Shown: positions 1 to 5,250 of the stretch, piece after piece
Layout of the letters: the number at the start of each line of letters is the position of its first letter
Position numbering within the stretch: the first letter of the stretch is position 1
Source of the DNA: Clostridiales bacterium
GTDB taxonomy: Bacteria; Bacillota; Clostridia; Christensenellales; Aristaeellaceae
Assembly: GCA_004552515.1 (NCBI GenBank)
Contig: SFOF01000144.1
Coordinates: forward strand, 1-5,827
Length of the DNA: 5,827 bases
Direction: 5' to 3'
Made by a program: the position numbers and the translations under genes
The notes under the pieces: generated by a model
The model's input: the letters and a program-made list of their open reading frames with translations, nothing else
What the model was told of the DNA's origin: nothing
Database searches by the model: none

Positions 1-14
1 GGAGGATATTTATC

Positions 15-419
15 GTGAAAAAAGCGCTTATTCTGCTGCTCGCGCTCGCCCTGCTGACGGGCTGCTCGAACCGTCCCGCGCCGGTCGATCAGGTTCAGCC
101 CGCCGCCGCGCAGACGGCTCAGTTTGAGGAAGGCACATGGCACGACGACATGGGTTCAGACCTGATCATCACGCGGGACGAAAGCGGCGATTACCGCGTC
201 GATTACAGCATCTACAAGCTGACATACATGGAGGGCGCATCTGGCGCATACGACATTTCGACCGGCGCACTGAGCTTCTCCGGCACGGACGACAACGGCC
301 ATGCGCTCGCGGGCACGATCGCGAGAAAGGACGATCATCTCGTCGTAACGCTGACTGAGTCCGCCTATTCCGACTGCCCCGCCGGAACGGCGTTCGACTT
401 TTATCCCGAAAAGAACTGA
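15..419 (+). CDS. Small secreted lipoprotein of unknown function
   Basis: This 134-residue protein starts at a GTG codon preceded by GGAGG at 1-5, nine bases upstream. The N-terminus has two lysines, a hydrophobic stretch (about residues 4-14) and a lipobox ending LTGC, so it should be cleaved before Cys17, lipidated and anchored on the outer face of the membrane. A Pro/Ala/Gln-rich linker (about 18-36) follows. The rest (about 37-134) is a polar domain with alternating short strands and many Gly, Asp and Thr residues, which suggests a small beta-barrel or sandwich such as a lipocalin-like fold. That fold is a guess from composition; I recognise no family motif. The stop codon TGA abuts the stop of the opposing metallophosphoesterase gene with no bases between. 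The promoter lies left of the window, so operon membership is unknown. The lipoprotein call is firm; the function is not. Confidence 0.85.
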   Translation: MKKALILLLALALLTGCSNRPAPVDQVQPAAAQTAQFEEGTWHDDMGSDLIITRDESGDYRVDYSIYKLTYMEGASGAYDISTGALSFSGTDDNGHALAGTIARKDDHLVVTLTESAYSDCPAGTAFDFYPEKN

Positions 420-1994
420 TTACAGCGCCAGATGATCCACGCGGTAAACCGCGCCGTCGTCGGTATTGTAGATCGTAACCGTCGCGGAATGGCGGCGAAT
501 TTCCACAACGGCGCAGCGATCCTTTGTCGTTGCCGCATCGTAATCATAGACGCCGCCCAGCTTGTACAGGCTGTATTTCGGATTGTGCTCATGGCCGCTG
601 AAATACAGCCTGATGTTATACTCTTTGCAAATCGCCGCCAGCTTGCCCAGCCCCGTCTCGGGCAGGATCGGCGCCTTCAGTTCCCGCGCAATGCCGAAAT
701 GGCACAGCAGCACGATCTGCGCCGCCCCCTCCGCGCGGGCCTGACGGGCGCTCTCCTCCACGAAGGCCACCGTTTCGTCGGACAGGCGGCCATAGGAGCG
801 ATACGCATCGTAATTGCCGACGATCTCATAGGGAATAAGCGGATAGCCGCCGTAATGCGTAAAAAACGCGATATAGTAGACCCGCTCTCCCGACGGAGAC
901 TGCGTATACCACATTTTATTGCGGAAAAAGCGCGTGTCCATCGATGTGTCGTGATTGCCCTGCATTTCGTAATGCGGAATCATGCCCCCGGCACGGCCCT
1001 CCAGCGGATGAAGAGGATCACAGATCGTGAGACGCTTAATTTCCTCAAGATAATCACGATAGTCGCTTTGATAGGACGCGGCATAGCCGTCGTCGATGTT
1101 GTCGCCCAGCTGGAGCACGAAATCCAGCGGCGTTTTTTTGTGGATTTCGGCGATATGGTCGAACGCGCTGTGCAGCCAGTCGTAATTTGCCCACTGATAG
1201 CGCCGCCCGACATGGCTGTCGCTCATCAGCGCAAAGCGGGAAATGACCTCGCCGTCGTTCTCCGCGCAGGACGGTTCATCGCCCATGCAGCCGGAAAAAT
1301 CCTCTGCGGCGGAGGCTTCCTCAGTCCGCACGCCGATGTAGAAATTGGCGCTGATCTCCGCCGGACGACCGTCAGCCAGTGCGTAAGCACGGTCGGCCTT
1401 GATCACCTCGTCGCTCGTGCGGGCGGCGATCTCGGGATAGCCCAGGCCGTAGCGGCTGAAATAGAGCATGATGCGCGCGATCTTTCTGCGCTCAATGCGC
1501 GCGTCGACCGGCGCATCGCTCGTCCAGCGCACGGCGATATAATCGGTCTGGAAGTTGTCGGCTTCAAAGTGATACTGTCCCTCGAACGTGCGGGAGGGCG
1601 CGTCCACCGTCAGCGCAATCCCCTCGACCGGCACATGACCCAGATAGTAGAGGAAATCATTGCACATATCCAGCCGGAACGCGCCGGAGGACGCGCGGGC
1701 GTTTTCCAGATACACGTCCACAACATAGCGGCGATACTGGCAGCGCGATCCGGTGTAGTCGTTCACATCGCCGCGATAGTGCGATTCGACGATATAGGCA
1801 GGCTCCGCGGTCACGGCCGCGCTGAGCGTTATATCGCTGTCCTCGATAAAGTTCATGAACGGCGCGCCGTCCCCGTCCGGCCTGCGCCAGCCGAGGAAGG
1901 AGCGTCCCTCCGGCGTTAAACGCGGCAGGCGCGCGTTGCGCTGCGGCTCCTTGTCAATCCTTTCGGGCGAGAGGTTGAATTTGATCGTCGGCAT
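420..1994 (-). CDS. Calcineurin-like metallophosphoesterase with an N-terminal Listeria-Bacteroides-type repeat
   Basis: This 524-residue protein has the full set of metallophosphoesterase (PF00149-type) metal motifs: D259-x-H261 (DSHVG), GDN at 297-299, GNHD at 346-349, H432 (CHFG) and GHEH at 467-470. A two-metal site should therefore be intact, and the protein is probably a phosphomonoesterase or phosphodiesterase; the substrate is unknown. Residues 1-65 match the InlB B-repeat/Flg_new pattern (IKF near the start, LP, G-x-x-FLGW at about 30-36, a spaced acidic-D-x-TL motif at 51-57). Residues about 67-225 form a beta-rich region that vaguely recalls a cohesin-like sandwich, which is speculative. 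No signal peptide or membrane segment is visible, so it appears cytoplasmic despite these surface-type modules. The start was chosen at 1994 because GGAGG lies eight bases upstream. The frame stays open to 2135, but that extension lies inside the AraC gene and has no ribosome binding site. It is the second gene of an operon, 16 bp after the AraC stop. Confidence 0.9.
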   Translation of the reverse strand: MPTIKFNLSPERIDKEPQRNARLPRLTPEGRSFLGWRRPDGDGAPFMNFIEDSDITLSAAVTAEPAYIVESHYRGDVNDYTGSRCQYRRYVVDVYLENARASSGAFRLDMCNDFLYYLGHVPVEGIALTVDAPSRTFEGQYHFEADNFQTDYIAVRWTSDAPVDARIERRKIARIMLYFSRYGLGYPEIAARTSDEVIKADRAYALADGRPAEISANFYIGVRTEEASAAEDFSGCMGDEPSCAENDGEVISRFALMSDSHVGRRYQWANYDWLHSAFDHIAEIHKKTPLDFVLQLGDNIDDGYAASYQSDYRDYLEEIKRLTICDPLHPLEGRAGGMIPHYEMQGNHDTSMDTRFFRNKMWYTQSPSGERVYYIAFFTHYGGYPLIPYEIVGNYDAYRSYGRLSDETVAFVEESARQARAEGAAQIVLLCHFGIARELKAPILPETGLGKLAAICKEYNIRLYFSGHEHNPKYSLYKLGGVYDYDAATTKDRCAVVEIRRHSATVTIYNTDDGAVYRVDHLAL

Positions 1995-2002
1995 GACGGT
2001 TT

Positions 2003-2007
2003 CCTCC
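2003..2007 (-). promoter_or_regulatory. Ribosome binding site that fixes the metallophosphoesterase start
   Basis: On the minus strand a perfect GGAGG sits eight bases before the ATG at 1994. An in-frame ATG at 2009-2007 overlaps this GGAGG and has only a weaker AAAGGG before it. The start at 1994 is therefore preferred, and it also places the first beta strand of the repeat-like domain directly at the N-terminus. Confidence 0.75.
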
Positions 2008-2010
2008 ATT

Positions 2011-2853
2011 TTATCCCTTTCTGTATTCGATGGGCGAGCAGCCGATCTTGCTGCGGAACAGCTTTGAAAAATAGCCCGGATCGGAAAATCCCACGCGCGC
2101 GGCGACGGCGGCAATCGGCTCCGCACCCGCTTCAATCAGCGGCATGGCCTGGCGCAGACGATATGTCAGCAGATACTGATGAAGCGACTGCCCCGTCTGG
2201 CGCACGATCAGCCGGTTGAGCGAATTGGGATGAAATCCGAACACCTCGCCCAGGCGGATGTTGGTCAAATCCTCGGCATAGTGACTGTGGATATAGCCCA
2301 GTATCTGATCGACCAGCGCGCCGCCCTCCGACTGCACGCGCTGCCGCGCCACGCTGAAGAGCAGCCGCGTCATCATCGCGGAAAGCGTCTCCTGCATGAA
2401 CAGGCGCTGGCGCTCGTATTCCTCCAGCATATCATGGAGCAGCCCCTCGCAGAAATACGCGTCGCTGAGCACGAGGGGCGCGTCGGCCAGCGGCAGCTCG
2501 GCGCATTCGGGCGCTTTGATCATGCGCTCGGGGCAGAACGTCTCTACGCGGACAGGCGGAATCGGAAAGGCCGGCGGATCGCCCGCCGCGTCCAGATCAA
2601 AATTGACGGCGAACAGTGCCATTTCCCCGCCGATCGGGATGACATAGCGATATTCCATGCCGGAGGGCCATATGAGCAGCGTGCCCTTGCGCAACGCGCA
2701 GCCGCCCGAGGGAAAGTCGATCCGTCCGCCGCTCTCCATGGCGTAAACCAGGCGGCAGTCGTAGGGCGACATATAATCGGGAAATTCGCCCTCGCGGATG
2801 GTCAGCGTCCGGACATAGCGAACGAACGGCCTTGTGTCTTTCAGCGGTGTCAT
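2011..2853 (-). CDS. AraC-family transcriptional regulator
   Basis: This 280-residue protein has the standard two-part AraC layout. Residues about 20-90 form a cupin-like sensing domain (Gly/Asp/Pro-rich beta strands, including a KGTLLIWPSG-like turn at 56-65), followed by a helical linker. Residues about 180-280 are the DNA-binding domain, with a first helix-turn-helix at about 197-217 and a second at about 246-268. The family signature is clear at 250-278 (VAARVGFSD, then YFSKLFR, then G-x-SP-x-EYR). Length is typical for sugar-responsive members. The start ATG follows AAAGGAGG at 2866-2873 with a rather long 12-base spacing, and a GGAAGGGG-like stretch continues closer in. The gene is divergent from uxuA across about 207 bp and is co-transcribed with the downstream metallophosphoesterase. 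A role as activator of the uxuA unit, responding to a uronate or mannonate-type sugar, is an inference from position only. Confidence 0.93.
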   Translation of the reverse strand: MTPLKDTRPFVRYVRTLTIREGEFPDYMSPYDCRLVYAMESGGRIDFPSGGCALRKGTLLIWPSGMEYRYVIPIGGEMALFAVNFDLDAAGDPPAFPIPPVRVETFCPERMIKAPECAELPLADAPLVLSDAYFCEGLLHDMLEEYERQRLFMQETLSAMMTRLLFSVARQRVQSEGGALVDQILGYIHSHYAEDLTNIRLGEVFGFHPNSLNRLIVRQTGQSLHQYLLTYRLRQAMPLIEAGAEPIAAVAARVGFSDPGYFSKLFRSKIGCSPIEYRKG

Positions 2854-2891
2854 ACGTTTCCCCTTCCTCCTTTCCGAGAGCTTTCCTCTGT

Positions 2892-2920
2892 ATTAAAGCA
2901 CATTTCAGCGCAATATTCAA
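2892..2920 (-). promoter_or_regulatory. Predicted sigma-A promoter of the AraC/metallophosphoesterase operon
   Basis: Reading the minus strand, TTGAAT (2920-2915) and TTTAAT (2897-2892) are separated by exactly 17 bases. The bases just before the -10 are TGC, giving an extended -10. Transcription would start near 2885, leaving a leader of about 30 bases that includes the AAAGGAGG ribosome binding site. A TTGCGC motif lies in the spacer (minus strand, 2913-2908) and recurs at the uxuA promoter. Confidence 0.65.
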
Positions 2921-2952
2921 GCAAAAGCCGCCCCGCCCCGTTCTTTTTTGAT

Positions 2953-2968
2953 GAAAATTGCGTTTTTC
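2953..2968. promoter_or_regulatory. Candidate operator: GAAAA/TTTTC pseudo-palindrome between the divergent promoters
   Basis: GAAAA (2953-2957) and TTTTC (2964-2968) form an inverted repeat around a six-base centre, just upstream of the uxuA -35. The second half overlaps a 13-bp imperfect tandem repeat beginning TTGCG at 2958 and 2971 (nine of 13 positions match). Such symmetry and tandem repetition suit a regulator site, for LacI-type or AraC-type proteins respectively. The arms are short and A/T-only apart from one G/C, so chance is a real alternative. Confidence 0.3.
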
Positions 2969-2970
2969 GG

Positions 2971-3000
2971 TTGCGCTTGGGGGGCAGGTTGGTATATACT
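2971..3000 (+). promoter_or_regulatory. Predicted promoter of uxuA
   Basis: A good -10 (TATACT, 2995-3000) is preceded 18 bases upstream by TTGCGC (2971-2976), which matches the -35 consensus at only three of six positions. A weak -35 is typical of promoters that need an activator, which fits a divergent AraC protein. An overlapping alternative -10, TATATA (2993-2998), has TGG before it as an extended element. Start of transcription would be near 3006, giving a leader of about 55 bases. Confidence 0.6.
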
Positions 3001-3060
3001 TAAATAAGCGAAATTTGCCCTGTCATATTTCACTCGAATCACACAGGAGGCGACTTTTTT

Positions 3061-4137
3061 ATGGAAATGTCTTTCCGCTGGTACGGCACCGGCCATGACA
3101 GCATCACTTTGCAGCAGATTCGTCAGATCCCCGGCATGAAGGGCGTTATCACCACCCTCTACGCCACCGAGCCCGGCGAGGCCTGGACGCGCGAAGCCGT
3201 TCACGCCCTCAACGAGGAGGTCAAGGCGTCCGGCCTGAAGATCTGCGGCATTGAGAGCGTCAACGTGCACGACGACATCAAGGCCGGCCTGCCCACCCGC
3301 GATATGTACATCGAAAATTATATCAAATCCCTGACCGCGCTGGGCGAAGAGGGCATCGACATGGTGTGCTACAACTTCATGCCCGTGTTCGACTGGACGC
3401 GCACCAATCTGGCCAAGCCCCGCTATGACGGCTCAACCGTGCTGGCCTACGATCAGGCCGACATCGACCGCCTGAACCCCGAGGATATGTTCAACTCCAT
3501 CAGCGGCTCGACCAACGGCTTCGTTCTGCCCGGCTGGGAGCCTGAACGCATGGAGCACGTCAAGGCGCTGTTCAAGATCTATGAGGGCGTGGACAACGAG
3601 GCGCTGTTCAATAACCTCAAGTATTTCCTCGAGGCCATCATGCCCACCTGCGACAAATATGGCATCAATATGGCCATCCATCCCGACGATCCGGCGTGGT
3701 CTGTGTTCGGCCTGCCCCGCATCATCATCAACGAGGAGAACATCCATCGTATGCTGAAGATGGTGGACAATCCCCACAACGGCCTCACGCTGTGCACCGG
3801 CTCGCTGGGCACCAACCGCAAGAACAACCTGCCCGAGATCATCCGCGGGCTGAAGGGCCGCATTCACTTCGCGCACGTGCGCAATCTGCAATTCTTCAGC
3901 GACACGCAGTTCGAGGAGGCCGCGCATCTCTCCGCCGACGGCACCTTCGATATGTACGAGATCATGAAGGCACTCTATGAGATCGGCTTCAACGGCCCGA
4001 TTCGTCCCGATCACGGCCGCACCATCTGGGGCGAAAAGTGCATGCCCGGCTACGGCCTGTACGATCGCGCGCTGGGCGCCGCCTACCTGAACGGCCTGTG
4101 GGAGGCCATCGACAAGAGCCACAAGCGCGGCGTGTAA
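3061..4137 (+). CDS. uxuA: Mannonate dehydratase
   Basis: This 358-residue cytoplasmic enzyme dehydrates D-mannonate to 2-keto-3-deoxy-D-gluconate in glucuronate catabolism. It reads as a full-length UxuA of the Firmicute size class, with a xylose-isomerase-like TIM barrel. Recognisable conserved blocks are MSFRWYG (3-9), CYNFMPVFDWTR (103-114), AIHPDDP (205-211), LCTGSLG (244-250), HFAHVRN (269-275) and IRPDHGR (314-320), then a GYGLYDRA block at 330-337. By comparison with what I recall of the Streptococcus suis enzyme, the metal ligands would be H207, C245, H272 and D317, with R315, H318 and a Tyr near 331 as catalytic residues. All are present, so the enzyme should be active. AGGAGG at 3045-3050 lies ten bases before ATG, and a run of six T directly precedes the start. 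It leads a two-gene unit with the SDR gene 75 bp downstream. Confidence 0.97.
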   Translation: MEMSFRWYGTGHDSITLQQIRQIPGMKGVITTLYATEPGEAWTREAVHALNEEVKASGLKICGIESVNVHDDIKAGLPTRDMYIENYIKSLTALGEEGIDMVCYNFMPVFDWTRTNLAKPRYDGSTVLAYDQADIDRLNPEDMFNSISGSTNGFVLPGWEPERMEHVKALFKIYEGVDNEALFNNLKYFLEAIMPTCDKYGINMAIHPDDPAWSVFGLPRIIINEENIHRMLKMVDNPHNGLTLCTGSLGTNRKNNLPEIIRGLKGRIHFAHVRNLQFFSDTQFEEAAHLSADGTFDMYEIMKALYEIGFNGPIRPDHGRTIWGEKCMPGYGLYDRALGAAYLNGLWEAIDKSHKRGV

Positions 4138-4152
4138 ACGCCCGCCATAGAC

Positions 4153-4188
4153 CGCCGCGTCTCTTTTTCCAAGGGGGGGGACGCGGCG
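4153..4188 (+). other. Intercistronic hairpin with a run of eight G between uxuA and the SDR gene
   Basis: CGCCGCGTC (4153-4161) pairs perfectly with GACGCGGCG (4180-4188), a nine-base-pair GC-rich stem. The 18-base loop contains a T-run and most of the G8 tract (4173-4180), which could pair further through G-U and G-C contacts. No U-tract follows the stem, so this is not a standard intrinsic terminator. An mRNA-stabilising or processing element that sets the uxuA:SDR ratio is the likelier reading. The SDR ribosome binding site begins eight bases after the stem. Confidence 0.6.
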
Positions 4189-4212
4189 CTCTTATAAGGG
4201 AGGAAGCAAGCC

Positions 4213-4953
4213 ATGACTTTTGAGGGAAAGGTTGCGATGATCACCGGCGCGGGCGTGGGCATCGGGCGCGCGTGCGCCATCCGCTTCGGCGAGCTGGGCG
4301 CAAAGCTCGTGCTGCTCGACTACAACGCCGAGACGCTCGCCGCGCTCAAGGAGGAGATCAAGGCCTATCACGCGGAGGACGCGCTGACGTTCACCTGCGA
4401 CGTGGGCGACGAAGCCGCCGTGCAGGCCGCCGTTTCTCAGGCCATCGAACATTTCGGCCGAATCGACATCCTGGTCAACAACGCCGCGCTGTGGCGCTGC
4501 TGGTCGTCCTTTATAGATACGCCCGCCTCCGAATGGGAAAAGTTCATCCGCGTCAACATCATGGGCGTGGTGTACTGCACGAAGGCCGTGCTGGGCGGCA
4601 TGGTCGAGCGCGGCTATGGCCGCATCGTCAATGTCGGCTCGGTCGCCGGCGTGTACGGCAACGCCAACATGGTTCACTATTCCGCCACCAAGGGCGCTTT
4701 GATCGCCATGACAAAAGCCCTTGCCAAGGAGGTGGCCGACAAGGGCGTGACCGTCAACTGCGTCTCGCCCGGCAGCGTCAGCCCCTCCGATCACATGGAC
4801 ATCCACTACACCGAGCCCAGCGAGCTGGCGTTCATGGGGCGCACCGGCAGCGATGCGGAAAACGCCGATCTCATCTGCTTCCTGGCCAGCGACAAGGCCG
4901 GCTACATCTCCGCGCAGAACATCCAGATCGACGGCTGCCGCCGCAAGCAGTAA
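4213..4953 (+). CDS. Short-chain dehydrogenase/reductase, probable fructuronate reductase (UxuB-like role)
   Basis: This 246-residue classical SDR has an intact NAD(P)-binding Rossmann fold and active site: TGAGVGIG (11-18), D36 at the end of the second strand (favouring NAD over NADP), D63, NNAA (89-92), N115, S143, and Y156-SAT-K160, followed by the SPG turn (185-187). It should be a soluble cytoplasmic oxidoreductase. It lies directly downstream of uxuA with a good AAGGGAGG (4196-4203) nine bases before ATG, and before a terminator. Position suggests it interconverts D-fructuronate and D-mannonate, as SDR-type UxuB proteins do in Bacillus and relatives. It is shorter than the Bacillus protein I remember (about 280 residues) and ends in a short basic tail (GCRRKQ) rather than the usual DGG tail, so another sugar-acid substrate is possible. 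The SDR fold is certain; the substrate is inferred from context. Confidence 0.92.
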   Translation: MTFEGKVAMITGAGVGIGRACAIRFGELGAKLVLLDYNAETLAALKEEIKAYHAEDALTFTCDVGDEAAVQAAVSQAIEHFGRIDILVNNAALWRCWSSFIDTPASEWEKFIRVNIMGVVYCTKAVLGGMVERGYGRIVNVGSVAGVYGNANMVHYSATKGALIAMTKALAKEVADKGVTVNCVSPGSVSPSDHMDIHYTEPSELAFMGRTGSDAENADLICFLASDKAGYISAQNIQIDGCRRKQ

Positions 4954-4976
4954 GCCCTCCCCTGAGATTGCCCGCC

Positions 4977-5016
4977 AAAGCCTTCCGACCGCGCGCCGGA
5001 GGGCTTTTTCGTTTTT
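4977..5016 (+). terminator. Intrinsic terminator after the uxuA-SDR unit
   Basis: AAAGCCTTCCG (4977-4987) pairs with CGGAGGGCTTT (4997-5007) through 11 base pairs including one G-U, around a nine-base loop. The stem runs into TTTTT (5005-5009), and a second TTTTT follows at 5012-5016. It begins 24 bases after the SDR stop. The opposite strand lacks a comparable T-run, so it is effective in the plus direction only. Confidence 0.92.
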
Positions 5017-5032
5017 CTGCGCGCGGCAAATC

Positions 5033-5054
5033 GCCAAATTTTTGCCAAATTATT
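5033..5054. repeat. Tandem 11-bp AT-rich repeat
   Basis: GCCAAATTTTT (5033-5043) is followed at once by GCCAAATTATT (5044-5054), identical at ten of 11 positions, with a related GGCAAAT just before (5025-5031). The period is about one DNA helical turn, so the A/T tracts are in phase and the region may be bent. It lies between the terminator and the promoter of the Ig-like protein gene, about 125 bp upstream of that promoter. Function is unknown. Confidence 0.55.
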
Positions 5055-5166
5055 CCAACGCAGAGCCGCTTGCCCGCGTCTAATAAAGGAGCGTGTGTGC
5101 AAAGGGGAGGTGTCGGAAATATTGCGCCGGCGCGGCGGTGGAATTCATATAAAAAGCGCCCCGCTT

Positions 5167-5193
5167 TGACGCAAATTATTGCATTTTGCGCCA
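5167..5193. promoter_or_regulatory. Candidate operator: inverted repeat across the -35 of the Ig-like protein gene
   Basis: TGACGCAAA (5167-5175) and TTTGCGCCA (5185-5193) are inverted copies matching at eight of nine positions, with a perfect core CGCAAA-N9-TTTGCG. The nine-base centre overlaps the predicted -35, so a dimeric protein bound here would block or contact RNA polymerase. Just upstream, AAAGCG and CGCTTT (5153-5167) form a small six-base-pair hairpin. Confidence 0.45.
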
Positions 5194-5207
5194 CAATATG
5201 GTATACT
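5179..5207 (+). promoter_or_regulatory. Predicted sigma-A promoter of the Ig-like protein gene
   Basis: TTGCAT (5179-5184) and TATACT (5202-5207) are separated by exactly 17 bases, and TGG immediately before the -10 gives an extended element. Transcription would start near 5214 with a leader of under 40 bases ending in a CGGAGG ribosome binding site. It is the strongest-looking promoter in the window. Confidence 0.72.
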
Positions 5208-5250
5208 CTTATTTGTCTTAATATGTATATCGTTCGGAGGTGAACGCTCT

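Noticed and set aside
380..392. Hairpin CGCCG-GAA-CGGCG near the end of the lipoprotein gene as a terminator
   Set aside because: It lies upstream of the stop codon, and the following bases are not a U-tract, so it would truncate the message rather than end it properly.
432..1919. Long plus-strand open frame of 495 codons antisense to the metallophosphoesterase
   Set aside because: It lies entirely inside a gene with intact catalytic motifs. Its translation has low-complexity Arg/Ala/Ile/Val composition without domains, and GC-rich codon use commonly leaves such antisense frames open.
1995..2135. Upstream extension of the metallophosphoesterase by 47 residues
   Set aside because: The extension overlaps the end of the AraC gene, is Arg/Ser/Ala-rich without a signal peptide, and has no ribosome binding site, whereas the start at 1994 has GGAGG at ideal spacing.
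2179..3003. Plus-strand open frame of 274 codons antisense to the AraC gene
   Set aside because: It covers the AraC coding region and both divergent promoters, has no ribosome binding site, and encodes no recognisable motif.
3433..4122. Minus-strand open frame antisense to uxuA
   Set aside because: uxuA is unmistakable on the other strand. The antisense product is a compositional shadow.
4192..5037. Minus-strand open frame of 281 codons antisense to the SDR gene
   Set aside because: It crosses the terminator and the SDR gene, has no ribosome binding site, and reads as repetitive Gly/Ala/Val/His typical of a GC-rich reverse frame.
5124..5133. Ten-base palindrome GCGCCGGCGC
   Set aside because: Short perfect GC palindromes are expected by chance in GC-rich DNA. 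It has no T-run and no clear relation to the promoter further downstream.
4272..5243. Plus-strand 323-codon frame overlapping the SDR gene and the downstream spacer
   Set aside because: It is a +2/+3 shadow rich in Arg and Gly, and it runs through the terminator, the promoter and the inverted repeat.
5097..5243. Possible 48-codon small protein starting at GTG 5097 after AAAGGAG
   Set aside because: The ribosome binding site is close but acceptable. However, the frame contains the promoter and operator of the next gene, its composition is unremarkable, and no promoter is seen upstream.
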